Shown piece by piece: positions 42,836 to 52,282 of a stretch of 64,000 nucleotides of DNA. The DNA is from Plazaster borealis (Eukaryota > Echinodermata > Asteroidea > Forcipulatida > Labidiasteridae): the NCBI GenBank assembly GCA_021014325.1, contig CM037457.1:5128721-5192720 (forward strand), in the 5' to 3' direction. Made by a program: the position numbers and the translations under genes. The notes beneath the pieces were generated by a model, which saw nothing but the letters and a program-made list of their open reading frames with translations, had not been told where the DNA came from and ran no database searches. How positions within the stretch are numbered: the first letter of the stretch is position 1; each line of letters opens with the position of its first letter.

Positions 42836-43800
42836 ATGTATGTATTGGCACCGCAATATCAGACCCTGTTGTTTTGAACTACTCTGTGCCACAGGGGTCG
42901 GTACTGGGCCCGCAGTGGTTTACGCTGTACACTTTACCGATTCGTGACATCATCCTGAAATTTAATCTGAATTACCATGTGTACGCAGACGACACCAGCA
43001 GCTACATCGTTTAAAAATTCTTCTCAAAAAAAAATGCATCTCTTGCAAGACTGAGAGAAATGCATCCGAGATCTTGACGATGGACACAACAAAACTTCCT
43101 GAAGTTAAATGATGATAAGACAGAGTTCCTTCTATTTGGTCACGCTCAACAGTTAACAAAGGTTCAGTGCCATACATTTTTCATCGTGTGATGCTCGGAT
43201 AGCTCCGCTGCAAGCTCGGAACTTAGGGTTATTTTTGATTCATCGATGACACTTCAACCACACATCAACAACATCGTTCGTCTGTCATCATATCACATCA
43301 GGAATATTGGTAAGATTCGCAAGTACTTGGACAAAGTGCCACTGAAAAGGTCATTCATGCATTTGTTACTTCTCGTCTTGACAACGGCAATGCTCTTCTC
43401 TCTAGTTCCTAACAACCAGATTTTTTCCGTCTCTTCCTCCTCCAAAAAATACCGCCGCATTTGTGACACTGTCTAGAATCCTGTTCTATCACCCCCATTC
43501 TGAAAACAAACAACTACATCTGGCTCCCTATCTCTCTTCAAGAATCATCAAGCTGTTTTGTCCATTGTCCACAAAGCACAATGGCAAGCCACTCCCCTCT
43601 ACTTCTTCTACTCTACCATCAATCAAGGAATTCAAGTCTTCTTCGATCAAGTTCCATGCTTCTCCTCTCGAAAACTCATCGGGTGACAGGGGGTTTTTCT
43701 CTTTTTCTTCTTCAGCATGGAACTCTCTACGCTTAATCTTCTTAGATCTTGTCTTTGTACCACAAAATTCAAATCTCTTCTCAAAACTTATCTTATGTCA
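42836..43800 (+). pseudogene. Reverse transcriptase ORF2 remnant (L2/CR1 type)
   Basis: Translation shows RT motif PQGSVLGP at about 42887 and the catalytic YADD at about 42980. Further on, in other frames, come FLKLNDDKTEFLLFG (about 43098) and the C-terminal MTLQPHINNI..IRNIGKIRKYL (43246-43330). Stops and at least three frameshifts separate these blocks, so it is dead. The endonuclease domain and RT N-terminal part are absent because of the 5' truncation. Confidence 0.9.
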
Positions 43801-43941
43801 CAGGTTTTCAAGGACTAATTTTGTTGTGTCTGTTTTGTCTTTGTTTTGTTTTGTTTTATTTTTGGTTTTTTTACTGCGCCTTGAACACCCAGCAGGGTGG
43901 ATATGTGCGCATTACAAGTCTTATTATTATTATTATTATTA
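42836..43941 (+). mobile_element. L2/CR1-like LINE, 5'-truncated
   Basis: A non-LTR retrotransposon fragment of 1.1 kb. It begins inside the reverse-transcriptase domain and runs to a normal 3' end: GCGCCTTGAACACC, GGATATGTGCGC (43899-43910) and (ATT)n to 43941. 5' truncation is usual for target-primed reverse transcription. Confidence 0.9.
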
Positions 43942-44005
43942 AGTGTCATCAACGGGAATCGAACCCACGTTACGATGATTCAACCATCAGAACTTCCTCG
44001 GTCTG

Positions 44006-45107
44006 TCAAAACATCCCGATCCCTTTTTTTTGGGGGGGGGGTGTCTACTTGTTGAAACTTCAATGAGTAGACTACCCCCACACACAAATCTTTGTCGACA
44101 TGGTAAATTAATGTGTTTAATGTGTTTCTTGATATTTTCGTCCAATATTGGACGAAAATGGGGGGGCTCTCGGATATGCTAGTATGCAGCTCATGAATAT
44201 TTAAATCTTTCGTCAGACCTATTGCAGACAACACAGGATGGGAAGCAAATGAATTATTCATTCTGACGTCCAATCACGAGCTTCCCTCACTATGGCCTTT
44301 GTACCATATCATGCTTGCTGTATGTGATGCGATGTGAGTAACCGACTTAATGGCTTTTGTGTGTAGCATTGTCTCAGCCATTTGGACCGGTAATCTGCGT
44401 GATTGTCGCCCAGGCTGGTCAGTCAGCTACAAGTGCTGAACTGGCGCGGCCCCTGGAGCTCTATGCGCGGCACTCAAGTTTCCTCATTGGACTACCCTGA
44501 TCATTCGCCATTCTTTTGGTTATTAATTCTGGAGTTGATGTAGTTTCTGCGTTTGTGCAGCCACACCGCCTTAATACTTTTGAATTGTTCTCACATTGTT
44601 TGGAATTAATATTTTTTTTAGTGGCATCCCCGTTGGTTTTGTACCTAAAAGCGAAGCAAGGAATGTCCTCTCTCTGTTACACTCGGAACTCTTGTTAAAG
44701 TCCTCGGTTTCAACGGGTAGACAAAAACTAGACATGCTCAAACACCCAGACACAAAATCATAAAAAAAAAAAAAAGTTTCTGCGATTGTCTAGAATAGTT
44801 AACTGATTTTTATTGTCTGGTAACACCGCCCCAGTTGCAGGATTAAAAAAAACAAAAAACTGCGAGTTTCATTTAATAGATATTATCAGCCTGTCCCACG
44901 ATCTCGTTTCTGGTTTGACCCGTAGGCCATTGAGAGAAAGGTAGTCTTCTACCTGACCCATTGGAAATAGTCTGGACAAGCATTATAACTGCGAAGCGTG
45001 ACCAGGGTAAATGGCGCATTTCTATGGGTTGTCAGTTTTTCAAGTGATATCATAGATCGGTCAATCTATGAACTGTATTTGACAGGCTGGAACAGGGCGT
45101 TGGAGAC
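44006..45107. other. Mostly single-copy sequence with one perfect palindrome
   Basis: 44134-44159 is a perfect 26-bp palindrome (half-site ATTTTCGTCCAAT and its mirror). G-run at 44032-44041. No gene recognised. Confidence 0.45.
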
Positions 45108-45483
45108 TTAAAGGCACTGAACACGTTTGGTAATTGTCAAAGACCAGTGTTCTCACTTGGTGTATCCCAACATATGCATAAAATAACAAGCCTGTGAAAA
45201 TTTGGACTCAATTGGTCATCGAAGTTGCAAGAAAATGATGAAAGAAAAAACACCCTTGTTGTACAAATTTGTGTGCTTTCAGATAGGAATAAAAGGCTTC
45301 AGGCCTGAAGTCTTTTAATATTTTAGTGAGAAATTACCTCTTTCTCAAAAACTACGTTACTTCAGAGGGAGTCGTTTCCTACAATGTTTTATACTATCAA
45401 CAGCTCTCCGTTGCTCGTTACCAAGTAAGTTTTTATTCTCATGTATATTTTGAGTAATTACCAAACGTGTACAGTGCCTTTAA
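45108..45483 (+). mobile_element. MITE family B, copy 5
   Basis: TTAA at 45108-45111 and 45480-45483; ends AGGCACTGAACACGTTTGG and AGGCACTGTACACGTTTGG (mirrored). The centre reads GCTTCAGGCCTGAAGTC, a palindrome, in place of the usual TTCTTGCAAGAA. Confidence 0.92.
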
Positions 45484-45589
45484 TAGTAATGCCGATCTTC
45501 AGACACTGACTCATTATTGGCTGCCAGCTCGGCTCTGTTGTCTTGGATTTGTGCATGCCTGGCATACATGTACGAGAAACATATCCAGT

Positions 45590-45895
45590 CAGTTTCCCTT
45601 GTGGTTTATAACTTGATATTTGAAATAAAATAAGTTGCATCCCCTAAACGGTGATCTCCTGGTTGCCGCTTCCAAGGTTGTGTCGAAAACTTGGGTGTGA
45701 TCCCCGGCTATACGGCAGCTAACGGTTGTATGGCTTCTGACTCACCTCCGAACATAGATATTGACAAAATAGGGAGACCGCCAACATACGGCTAGATAGC
45801 TCAGTTGGTAGAGCACCGGCATGTTAAACAGGAGGTCGTTGGTTCAAATCCCACTCCAGTCAATTTTTCTTTGTTCAACCCTAAATCATTAGAAA
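45590..45895 (+). repeat. tRNA-Asn-like unit S5, copy b
   Basis: Leader CAGTTTCCCTTGTGGTTTAT, middle GACAAAATAGGGAGACCGCC, then tRNA-like GGCTAGATAGCTCAGTTGG with GGTTCAAATCCCACTCC and trailer TTTCTTTGTTCAACCC. The anticodon-loop region reads ATGTTAAAC. 5' leader conservation is unusual for a SINE. Confidence 0.8.
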
Positions 45896-45930
45896 CATAA
45901 AACATATTTGACAATACAAATCATGGCTGC

Positions 45931-46010
45931 AGTGATCTCCCTTAAATCAGTGGTCCGCTGGCCAATTGCCAGTTGAAACCACCAGAGGACCAGTCAGAAG
46001 TCTCTGAAAG
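45931..46010 (+). repeat. Repeat E, copy 2
   Basis: TCAGTGGTCCGCTGGCCAAT and TGCCAGTTGAAACCACC match 10229-10262 (reverse) and 48706-48755. Extent and class unknown. Confidence 0.5.
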
Positions 46011-46046
46011 TAGTCCGGCCGGCTAGTTCAGAGTTGAATCTGGCCT

Positions 46047-46445
46047 TTGAAGGGATTGTATACGTTTGGTAATTGGAACCCACTGTTTGTTTCAATCCTA
46101 GATAGTTGTAGATAAATACCTTAAAACTAACCTGTGAAAATTTCATTTCAAAAGGTGGTAGCGTTTTTGAGATATTGCTGAAAATCTGGAGCCACGGTTT
46201 GTCCACGCAGGAAGAATGATCTGCAATTGGAATACATAATCTGAGAAACGTTACTGCAGTAACGCTTCTCTGATTCAAATTTTGGGGATGAAAAGTGATA
46301 TCTTTTTTCCATAACCTCAGTACTTCGAAGTGAAACATTTCTCAAAATGCATTATACTATCCAAAGCTGCTGTACTTCTTACCCAGTAAGTTTTTAATTG
46401 CCATTAATTTTCAGAGTCATTACCAAACATATACAGACCCTTTAA
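46047..46445 (+). mobile_element. MITE family A, copy 4
   Basis: Left TTGAAGGGATTGTATACG, right TTAA at 46442-46445. Central CGTTACTGCAGTAACGC intact. It carries CAGTAAGT at 46385-46391. Confidence 0.9.
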
Positions 46446-46860
46446 ATCAGCATTATGCTGACAAAAAACAAACGATGACCCTACCTTTAAAAGAAATGAC
46501 CGAAGTAACAACATACATGTACCATGGTGTACACGTATCCTTGTCTCTCAACGTAGACCTGTTAGCGTCATCTTATCTGTAAACAATATTTCTGACCATT
46601 CACTGACATGTAATTCGAGCAGCCAATTCCATTGTGCTGTTCATGGTTCTAAAAGCCAGGCTTAAATTTCAAGAAAATCTTCGTTAGACAACATGTCTTC
46701 TCAGAGTTTTAGTTTAATAACTATAAATATTGTTATAAGATCAATCAGACATATATTTCTTTCTCTTTTAATATTTGCTGAACAATTAAGTGGATGTTTT
46801 GACGCTGTGGTTGGAGACTGCTGTACTTTTTGTACATTTATGGGGTTACTGGCCCAGTGC
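46446..46860. other. Single-copy sequence
   Basis: No gene or repeat recognised. Confidence 0.4.
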
Positions 46861-47236
46861 TTAAAGGCACTGACCACGTTTGGTAATTGTCAAAGACCAG
46901 TGTTTTCACTTGGTGTATCCCGACATATGCATTATAAAATAACAAGCCTGTGAAAATTTGGGCTCAATTGGTCATCGAAGTTGCAAGAAAATGATGAAAG
47001 AAAAAACACCCTTGTTGTACATTTGTGTGCTTTCAGATAGGAATAAAAGCTTCTTGCAGGAAGTTTTTCATTATTTTAGTGAGAAATTACTTCTTTCTCA
47101 AAAACTACGTTACTTCAGAGGGAGTCGTTTCCTACAATGTTTTATACTATCAACAGCTCTCCGTTGCTTGTTATCAAGTAAGTTTTTATGCTAATATTTG
47201 TTTTGAGTCATTACCAAACGTGTAAGATACCTTTAA
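46861..47236 (+). mobile_element. MITE family B, copy 6 (reference copy)
   Basis: 376 bp with TTAA at 46861-46864 and 47233-47236. Motifs in order: GTCAAAGACCAGTG, AGCCTGTGAAAATTTGGGC, AAAAAACACCCTTGTTG, central TTCTTGCAGGAAG, TCTTTCTCAAAAACTACG, TTACTTCAGAGGGAGTCG, ATACTATCAACAGCTCTCC, CAAGTAAGTTTTTATG, ATTACCAAACGTGTA. A and B share AACCTGTGAAAATTT-like and CAAGTAAGTTTTTAT motifs at matching places, so they probably have a common origin. Confidence 0.92.
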
Positions 47237-47395
47237 AGTACAAGACTCTGGCCAGTGCCAAAAGAATGAAAGAGAAGTTTCATTATTTTGGTTTTACCTT
47301 TACAACGGTGTGATAGTAAAAGTAAAGTCTGTCCCGAGCCAATATGGCTCATCAAGCCGGTGTTAGTACCAGGTTCATTGGCATTAAACGACTGA

Positions 47396-47716
47396 GAATA
47401 TTTCTATTCCCCCTGGACAGGATGCCAGTCCATCGCCGGTTACTCCCCAGCTCTCACCGGTACCCATTTGTACTCCTGGATGAATCACATACAGCATCTG
47501 TGACTGGTATTCTGATTATTAATTTTTGCTTAGCAGAAAATTGTGAAGCAAAATTTATTGCTTTAAAGCTGCTCCTGGATGGAGAGAAGCATTTATGATA
47601 AAGTGCCTTGCTCAAGGACTCAATTGTCGCAACTGGCCAGGCCAGGATTCGAACCCACATTCTGTAAACTACAGAACTTGAGTCCACCGCCCTAGACCGC
47701 TCAGCCACGACACCCC
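47396..47716 (-). mobile_element. tRNA-derived SINE S3, copy b, with C-element insert
   Basis: Reverse-oriented. Tail TTCTATTCCCCCTGGACAGG at the left; tRNA-like head with GGATTCGAACCCACATTC and GACCGCTCAGCCACGACACC at the right. An 89-bp piece of element C (47483-47571) interrupts it, flanked on both sides by CTCCTGGATG. Confidence 0.85.
47483..47571 (-). mobile_element. Element C fragment inside SINE S3b
   Basis: Holds CATCTGTGACTGGTATTCTG, TTTTTGCTTAGCAGAAAATT and GAAGCAAAATTTATTGC. CTCCTGGATG at 47473-47482 and 47572-47581 is an exact 10-bp target duplication. The C ends are incomplete. Confidence 0.8.
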
Positions 47717-47719
47717 GGC

Positions 47720-47847
47720 TGATAAGCACTGTATACTCCGAGTCCTACCCATAAAAAGCCACAGGCTGCTCGAGTGGGATTCGAACCCGGACCCACAACC
47801 CCTGCATTCTAGATCAGATCTCCTTAACCGCTAGACCGCCGAGCGAG
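47720..47847 (-). mobile_element. tRNA-derived SINE S4, copy a
   Basis: Reverse strand: A box TCTAGCGGTTAAGG, B box GGGTTCGAATCCCAC, then AGCCTGTGGCTTTTTATGGG. It adjoins the head of SINE S3b. Confidence 0.7.
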
Positions 47848-48183
47848 TTTCCTTGTGCCTGATGTTATTGCTCAGTGCCAGATTTATTACATCAATTAAA
47901 GTGAGATCTTCTTTGAGCAAGAACATTAAATTTACCAGTCGAGATTCCATCGTGTAATGTATATTTCATCTGACTTGTCCTAATTACTTTTTGCCTCGCA
48001 ATGAAATTGATTAGGGTTCAATGTCATAGAGCTGCTTTAAAGGTTTTTGTAGGTTTTTATTGTCTGGATTGCCTTTAGATAGTGATTATTTTCGTGGTTT
48101 TTTTGGGGGATATCCGCAGGCTTGTTCTCTGTTTACTGTTTATTCTCTGTCTGTACTGTACTGTAAAAAAAAAAAAAAAAAAA
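47848..48183. other. Spacer
   Basis: A C-type scrap (TCAATGTCATAGAGCTGCT) is at 48018-48036; A-run at 48163-48186. Nothing else recognised. Confidence 0.4.
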
Positions 48184-48186
48184 AAA

Positions 48187-48490
48187 ACACACAATAAGTT
48201 TTGCTTCACAATTTTCTGCTGAGCGAAAATAATAATCAGGATACCAGTCACAGATTCTACATGTGATCAAGTACAGAATGTGGGTTCGAATCCTGGCCTG
48301 GCCAGTTGTGACACTTGAGTCCTTGAGCAAGGCACTTTATCATAACTGCTTCTCTCCATCCAGGAGCAGCTTTAAAGCAATAAATTTTGCTTTACAATTT
48401 TCTGCTGAGCAAAAATAATAATCAGGATACCAGTCACAGATTCTACATGTGATACAATGTTTTGGCTGGTAACCTTATTCTGGTAAGCAA
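48187..48490 (+). mobile_element. Chimeric C / S3 / C repeat
   Basis: C fragment (TTTTGCTTCACAATTTTCTG, 48198 on), then S3 from GTACAGAATGTGGGTTCGAA to CTCTCCATCCAGGAG (48267-48366), then C again from GCTTTAAAGCAATAAATTTT. The S3-to-C junction CCAGGAGCAGCTTTAAAGC is identical to the one in S3b at 47554-47576, so both descend from one chimera. Confidence 0.8.
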
Positions 48491-48560
48491 ATTGTAACAG
48501 CTTACTGTATACGGTTTGCCTGACGTAAATATAGGTAATTTGTAATGTTTAGAAATATCT

Positions 48561-48700
48561 TCTGCTAGACTTGTTACCAGGACACGCAAACGTGAATCCA
48601 TAACACCTCTTCTCCATGATTTGCACTGGTTACTGATGCGGGCAAGAATAGATTTTAAAGTTTTGGTTCATACATGTATTTATCAAATACCGTGGTAGAG
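48561..48700 (+). pseudogene. LINE ORF2 C-terminal fragment
   Basis: Reads ARLVTRTRKRESITPLLHDL and then LHWLLMRARIDFKVLV in one frame, a typical L2/CR1 C-terminal block. No 3' tail is seen; repeat E follows. Confidence 0.85.
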
Positions 48701-48705
48701 TAGTG

Positions 48706-48756
48706 TTCTCCCTTAATAGTGGTCTGCTGGCCAGATACCAGTTAAAACAACCACTA
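48706..48756 (+). repeat. Repeat E, copy 3
   Basis: TCTCCCTTAATAGTGGTCTG and CTGGCCAGATACCAGTTAAA match 45931. Confidence 0.5.
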
Positions 48757-49130
48757 CTTTTTGCGTAAAGATACTGTTCGTGCTTAGCTACTTTTTGTGT
48801 AAAGATACTTTTTGTGCTTAGCTACTTTTTGTGCTGAGCTACTTTTTGTGCTTAGCTACTTTTTGGGTAAAGATACTTTGTGTGCTTAGCTACTTTTTGT
48901 GCTTTGGTACTTTTTGTGTAAAGATACTTTTTGTGCTTAGCTACTTTTTGTTCTTAGCTGCTTTTTCTGTTTAGCTACTTTTTGTGCTTAGCAACTTTTT
49001 GTGCTTAGCAACTTTTTTGTGCTGAGCTACTTTTTGTGCTTAGCTACTTTATGCTTGGCTACTTTTTGTGCTTATCAAATATTTTGTGCTTGGCTACTTT
49101 TTGTGCTCAGCTACTTTTTGAGCTCAGGCA
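48755..49130 (+). repeat. Minisatellite grown from element C
   Basis: About 20 units of GCTTAGCTACTTTTTGTG (18 bp), some replaced by GTAAAGATACTTTTTGTG. The unit equals the right-arm motif of element C, and the array ends in GCTCAGGCAGCACTATAAAA, a worn C terminus. Confidence 0.88.
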
Positions 49131-49430
49131 GCACTATAAAACGGAACCCTGGTAATGTTGCCACCTATAAGCATATCCACGTTTGTTACACACATACATG
49201 TGCATATGTAATTTCAGCGACTCTACTTTGTGCATGATGGCACATCTGGGTCTCATTTCTAGATTTGATGACGAATTAAGTACACATCTGTCCAAAAACA
49301 TATTCTCAAGAGTTCTTATCAAAATGCAATATGCAAAACATCATTCCAAATGCCGGTACCCCTTGAAAAATACATATTATTTTTCCGAGAACCAACCTCC
49401 TCAAATCCACCTGTTTTGAAATATTGTGGT
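49131..49430. other. Spacer
   Basis: No gene or repeat recognised. Confidence 0.35.
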
Positions 49431-49800
49431 TTAAAGGCAGGGTGTACTTTTGGTAATTACTCCACAAGTTAATGATCATAAAAACTTACTTGGTTAAAAG
49501 AGCACTGGAGAGCTGTTGATATTATAAAACATTGTTAGAAACGACCCCCTTTAAAGGAATGTAGTTTTAAGAGAAAGAGGTAATTTTTCCAAAAAAAATT
49601 TAAATATCAGAAAAATTCAGGCATCTGAAAGCACAAAATTCTATTCAACAAGGGTGTTTTTTCTTTCATTATTTTCTCACAACTTTGAATGACCAATTGA
49701 GCCCAAATTGTCACAGGTTTGTTATTTTATGCATATGTTGGAATACACCAAGTGAGGATACTGGTCTTTGACAATTACCAAAAGTATACCCTGCCTTTAA
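49431..49800 (-). mobile_element. MITE family B, copy 7 (variant ends)
   Basis: TTAA at both ends. Ends AGGCAGGGTGTACTTTTGG and AGGCAGGGTATACTTTTGG (mirrored) set a subfamily. The centre has lost its palindrome (AAAATTTAAATATC). Confidence 0.9.
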
Positions 49801-50247
49801 ACTTTTTTTTTTTTAAATGCCACGTTCATACGTCCGTGTACACTCATTTTTTATTTGTTTTTAACAAAGTCTGTGAAATAACAAAAACTCAAATGGTGAG
49901 ACAAGTACACATCAGCGTCTGTCATTTCACGATGAGGCTCATATAGCACGCCATTCCCCTTTGCGATTTGAAACCTTAGACGCATAGTGCAATAGCCTAG
50001 AGGCCCTGTGTGGGGGAACTCACACAGGCACCACACCGATGCGTTTTTCTACTCCTCGCGGTGCTCTAAAAGGGGAGAAAAGAATGATACAATACCGCAG
50101 ACAATGAGAAGAGCCTCGGGGTATGTTCTGACGGAAATGATTTAATGGGATTCAGCATTTTCGGTAAACACTACGGCTGAGTAGCAAGAAAGACATGGAA
50201 TTAGAAATCTGTGGACATGGTATGAGTAATTATAAATGTAGCGTCTT
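49801..50247. other. Single-copy sequence
   Basis: No gene or repeat recognised. Confidence 0.4.
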
Positions 50248-50676
50248 CAGGACTCGAATTTGGGAGAAAAATCCACAAGACTGCAGGGCTTGTAGCTCAA
50301 CATTTTTACCTGACCAGAAATTTATGTTCAAGACCAGAATCAAAATGAGACAAAAACTTCCTGAGTCCTGACACAGTTTTACATGCATTTAACTGTTTTT
50401 ATTTGAACAATTAAGCACTAAGACATGTAAGAGAAGATTGATCTCATCTGTCTTGATGGGCATTAAGTATACTTCATTACTCAACAGAATTAAAAGGTAT
50501 TTTCCAGACTCAAGGTCAGCATTTGAACATTGTTTCAGTTCAAGATATTTCACAGTGAGGTATTGTGATTCTATTGTAAAACACAAGACCGCCGGACTTG
50601 TTTGGTCATATGTTTACTGGCCCGACACTAAAACCACTGGCCTCAGGCCTGCGGTCCAGTGTCAAATTCAAGCCTA
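50248..50676 (-). mobile_element. Element F, copy 4 (reference copy)
   Basis: Uninterrupted, 429 bp. Reverse-oriented from CAGGACTCGAATTTGGGAG to GGTCCAGTGTCAAATTCAAG. Inner motifs (as read): AATCCACAAGACTGCAGGGC, AAGACCAGAATCAAAATGAG, CAAGACCGCCGGACTTGT. No coding capacity. Confidence 0.9.
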
Positions 50677-50689
50677 GGTCTTCTAGGAC

Positions 50690-50740
50690 TTCCAATCATA
50701 CAGGTTGTGGGTTCGAATCCTACCAAGCTAACCACTGATT
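50690..50740 (+). repeat. tRNA-like B-box scrap
   Basis: ACAGGTTGTGGGTTCGAATC followed by CTACCAAGCTAACC. No A box; a SINE head fragment. Confidence 0.45.
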
Positions 50741-51171
50741 ACACAACTTGACTAGAATAAGTATTGCCGTCTAGTTACTGAATCACAATTTATTGACTTG
50801 TGCAATTCGTAATCACGGACGTTAAACCAATGTTTGTATGAGAGAGATTGGCTGTTGCCAGCTTGGCGTTTATATCCCCTTGTTGAAGCTTTGCTGAATT
50901 TCCTTGTTGGGAAGATCATCTAAACAAACAAGCAATCATATTGCGCGATATTCACACCTAATGAGAAATTAAGAGTGATGGTGTGAGCGTGTCTGTATAT
51001 ATATATATTTTTTACGGGGGGGGGGGGGTTAATGTGTTTCTGGGCATGTTTAGCTAACATGCTGTAGCCTGCAGAGATCATCATGTTCATGTGTTTGTAC
51101 AACGAAGGCTTCGGCTGGACTTTGGAAATGGGCTGTTCAAATTTGCTGTCAATTGAGAAATAGGGCATGGA
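50741..51171. other. Spacer
   Basis: (TA)n at 50996-51007 and a G-run at 51016-51028. Nothing recognised. Confidence 0.4.
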
Positions 51172-51290
51172 AATTGCTCACTTACAAGATTATCTCACAC
51201 ACATGTAGTGTAAAGATAAAGTCTGGTGTCGAAATTCAAAATGTCCAAAAAGACACCCGGCCTCCCTTTTGACAAATATCATGGGTACAG
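51172..51290 (-). repeat. Repeat L, copy 3
   Basis: AAATTGCTCACTTACAAGAT at the left, ATGTCCAAAAAGACACCCGG at the right; reverse of the copy at 8645. Confidence 0.65.
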
Positions 51291-51419
51291 TCGTACACTT
51301 GTTTTTGTTTTTGGGCACTTAAAGAGGGGCTTTAGTTATTAGTGAACTGCACAGAAGGTCCTAGAAGGTCGTTGAAGGTCATTCACTGTAAGTATAAAAG
51401 CAAGTGTACTCCAAAATAA

Positions 51420-51722
51420 GGTCATAAACTATGAGCATACTTTATCTATGAGGTCATTTACAATGAGTGTACATGTATAGCACCAGAGGTCATTATTTAT
51501 GAGGTCATTTACAATGAGTGTACGTATGTATAGCACCAGAGGTCATTATCTATGAGGTCATTCACAGTGAGTGTACATTATTGCACAAGAGGTCATTATC
51601 TATGAGGTCATTTAAAATGAGTGTACATGTATGGCCCCAGAGGTCATTATTTATTAGGTCATTTACAATGAGTGTACATGTATACCACCGGAGGTCATTA
51701 TCTATAAGGTCATTTTAAAACA
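51420..51722 (+). repeat. Minisatellite, about 52-bp unit
   Basis: Six units with AGAGGTCATTATCTATGAGG, TCATTTACAATGAGTGTAC and ATGTATAGCACC. Confidence 0.88.
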
Positions 51723-52282
51723 ATGAGCTAACAATACACCTGAATGTCATCCCACTAGCGTTATGACCATAGAAAACTATTTTAAAAAATTAAAAAAATG
51801 TATTGCTAGTTAGAAGTTGTTTCCATTTTTCTCGAAGTCGGAAGACTGTTTTTTTTTGCAAGACCGACTTTCGTTTCCCAATATGCCCAAGATGATGCTA
51901 ATGTTTCTTTGATGACGGGTACTTTGACATTCATTGGATTTTTGACTCTGTAATAATGTCATGATCATCCATTTCACCGACTCAGTCCGTTATGAACAAA
52001 CAGACCTCTTGGACTAATGGCGGCGTCATTCTCCCCACCGATGTACCATTTAGGAAGTCAAATTACACTTATCTGTGTATACTTCAACCACTTAGAATGC
52101 AGTCTTCATACTCTGCATATATACCTTTGCCTATATATAGGTTGACTCTCATAATGCTATACACATGACCTCTATATAATAGGGGGGGGGGGTTGTAGAC
52201 TTTAATGATGGTATAGCCATCTTGCCTGTCTTTTCTTGTAAAGAAATTCACAGCCAAACAGAGACTGAAAGGGAAAAATGGT
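51723..52282. other. Single-copy sequence
   Basis: G-run at 52182-52191. No gene or repeat recognised. Confidence 0.4.

Larger units (their letters stand above)
42594..44005 (-). mobile_element. tRNA-derived SINE S2, copy b, split by a LINE
   Basis: The SINE body and tail, in reverse, are at 42594-42835 (GCTCCC..CAACTTTCTCAACTCCC part and GGTTAAGTGCCTTGCTGA). Its tRNA-like head is at 43942-44005 (GGGAATCGAACCCACG). Between them is a complete 3' portion of a LINE in plus orientation. Rejoined, order and sequence match SINE S2a. Confidence 0.85.

Noticed and set aside
43463..43942. 159-codon frame as a host gene
   Set aside because: Lies in the frameshifted 3' part of the L2/CR1-like LINE and ends in its (ATT)n tail.
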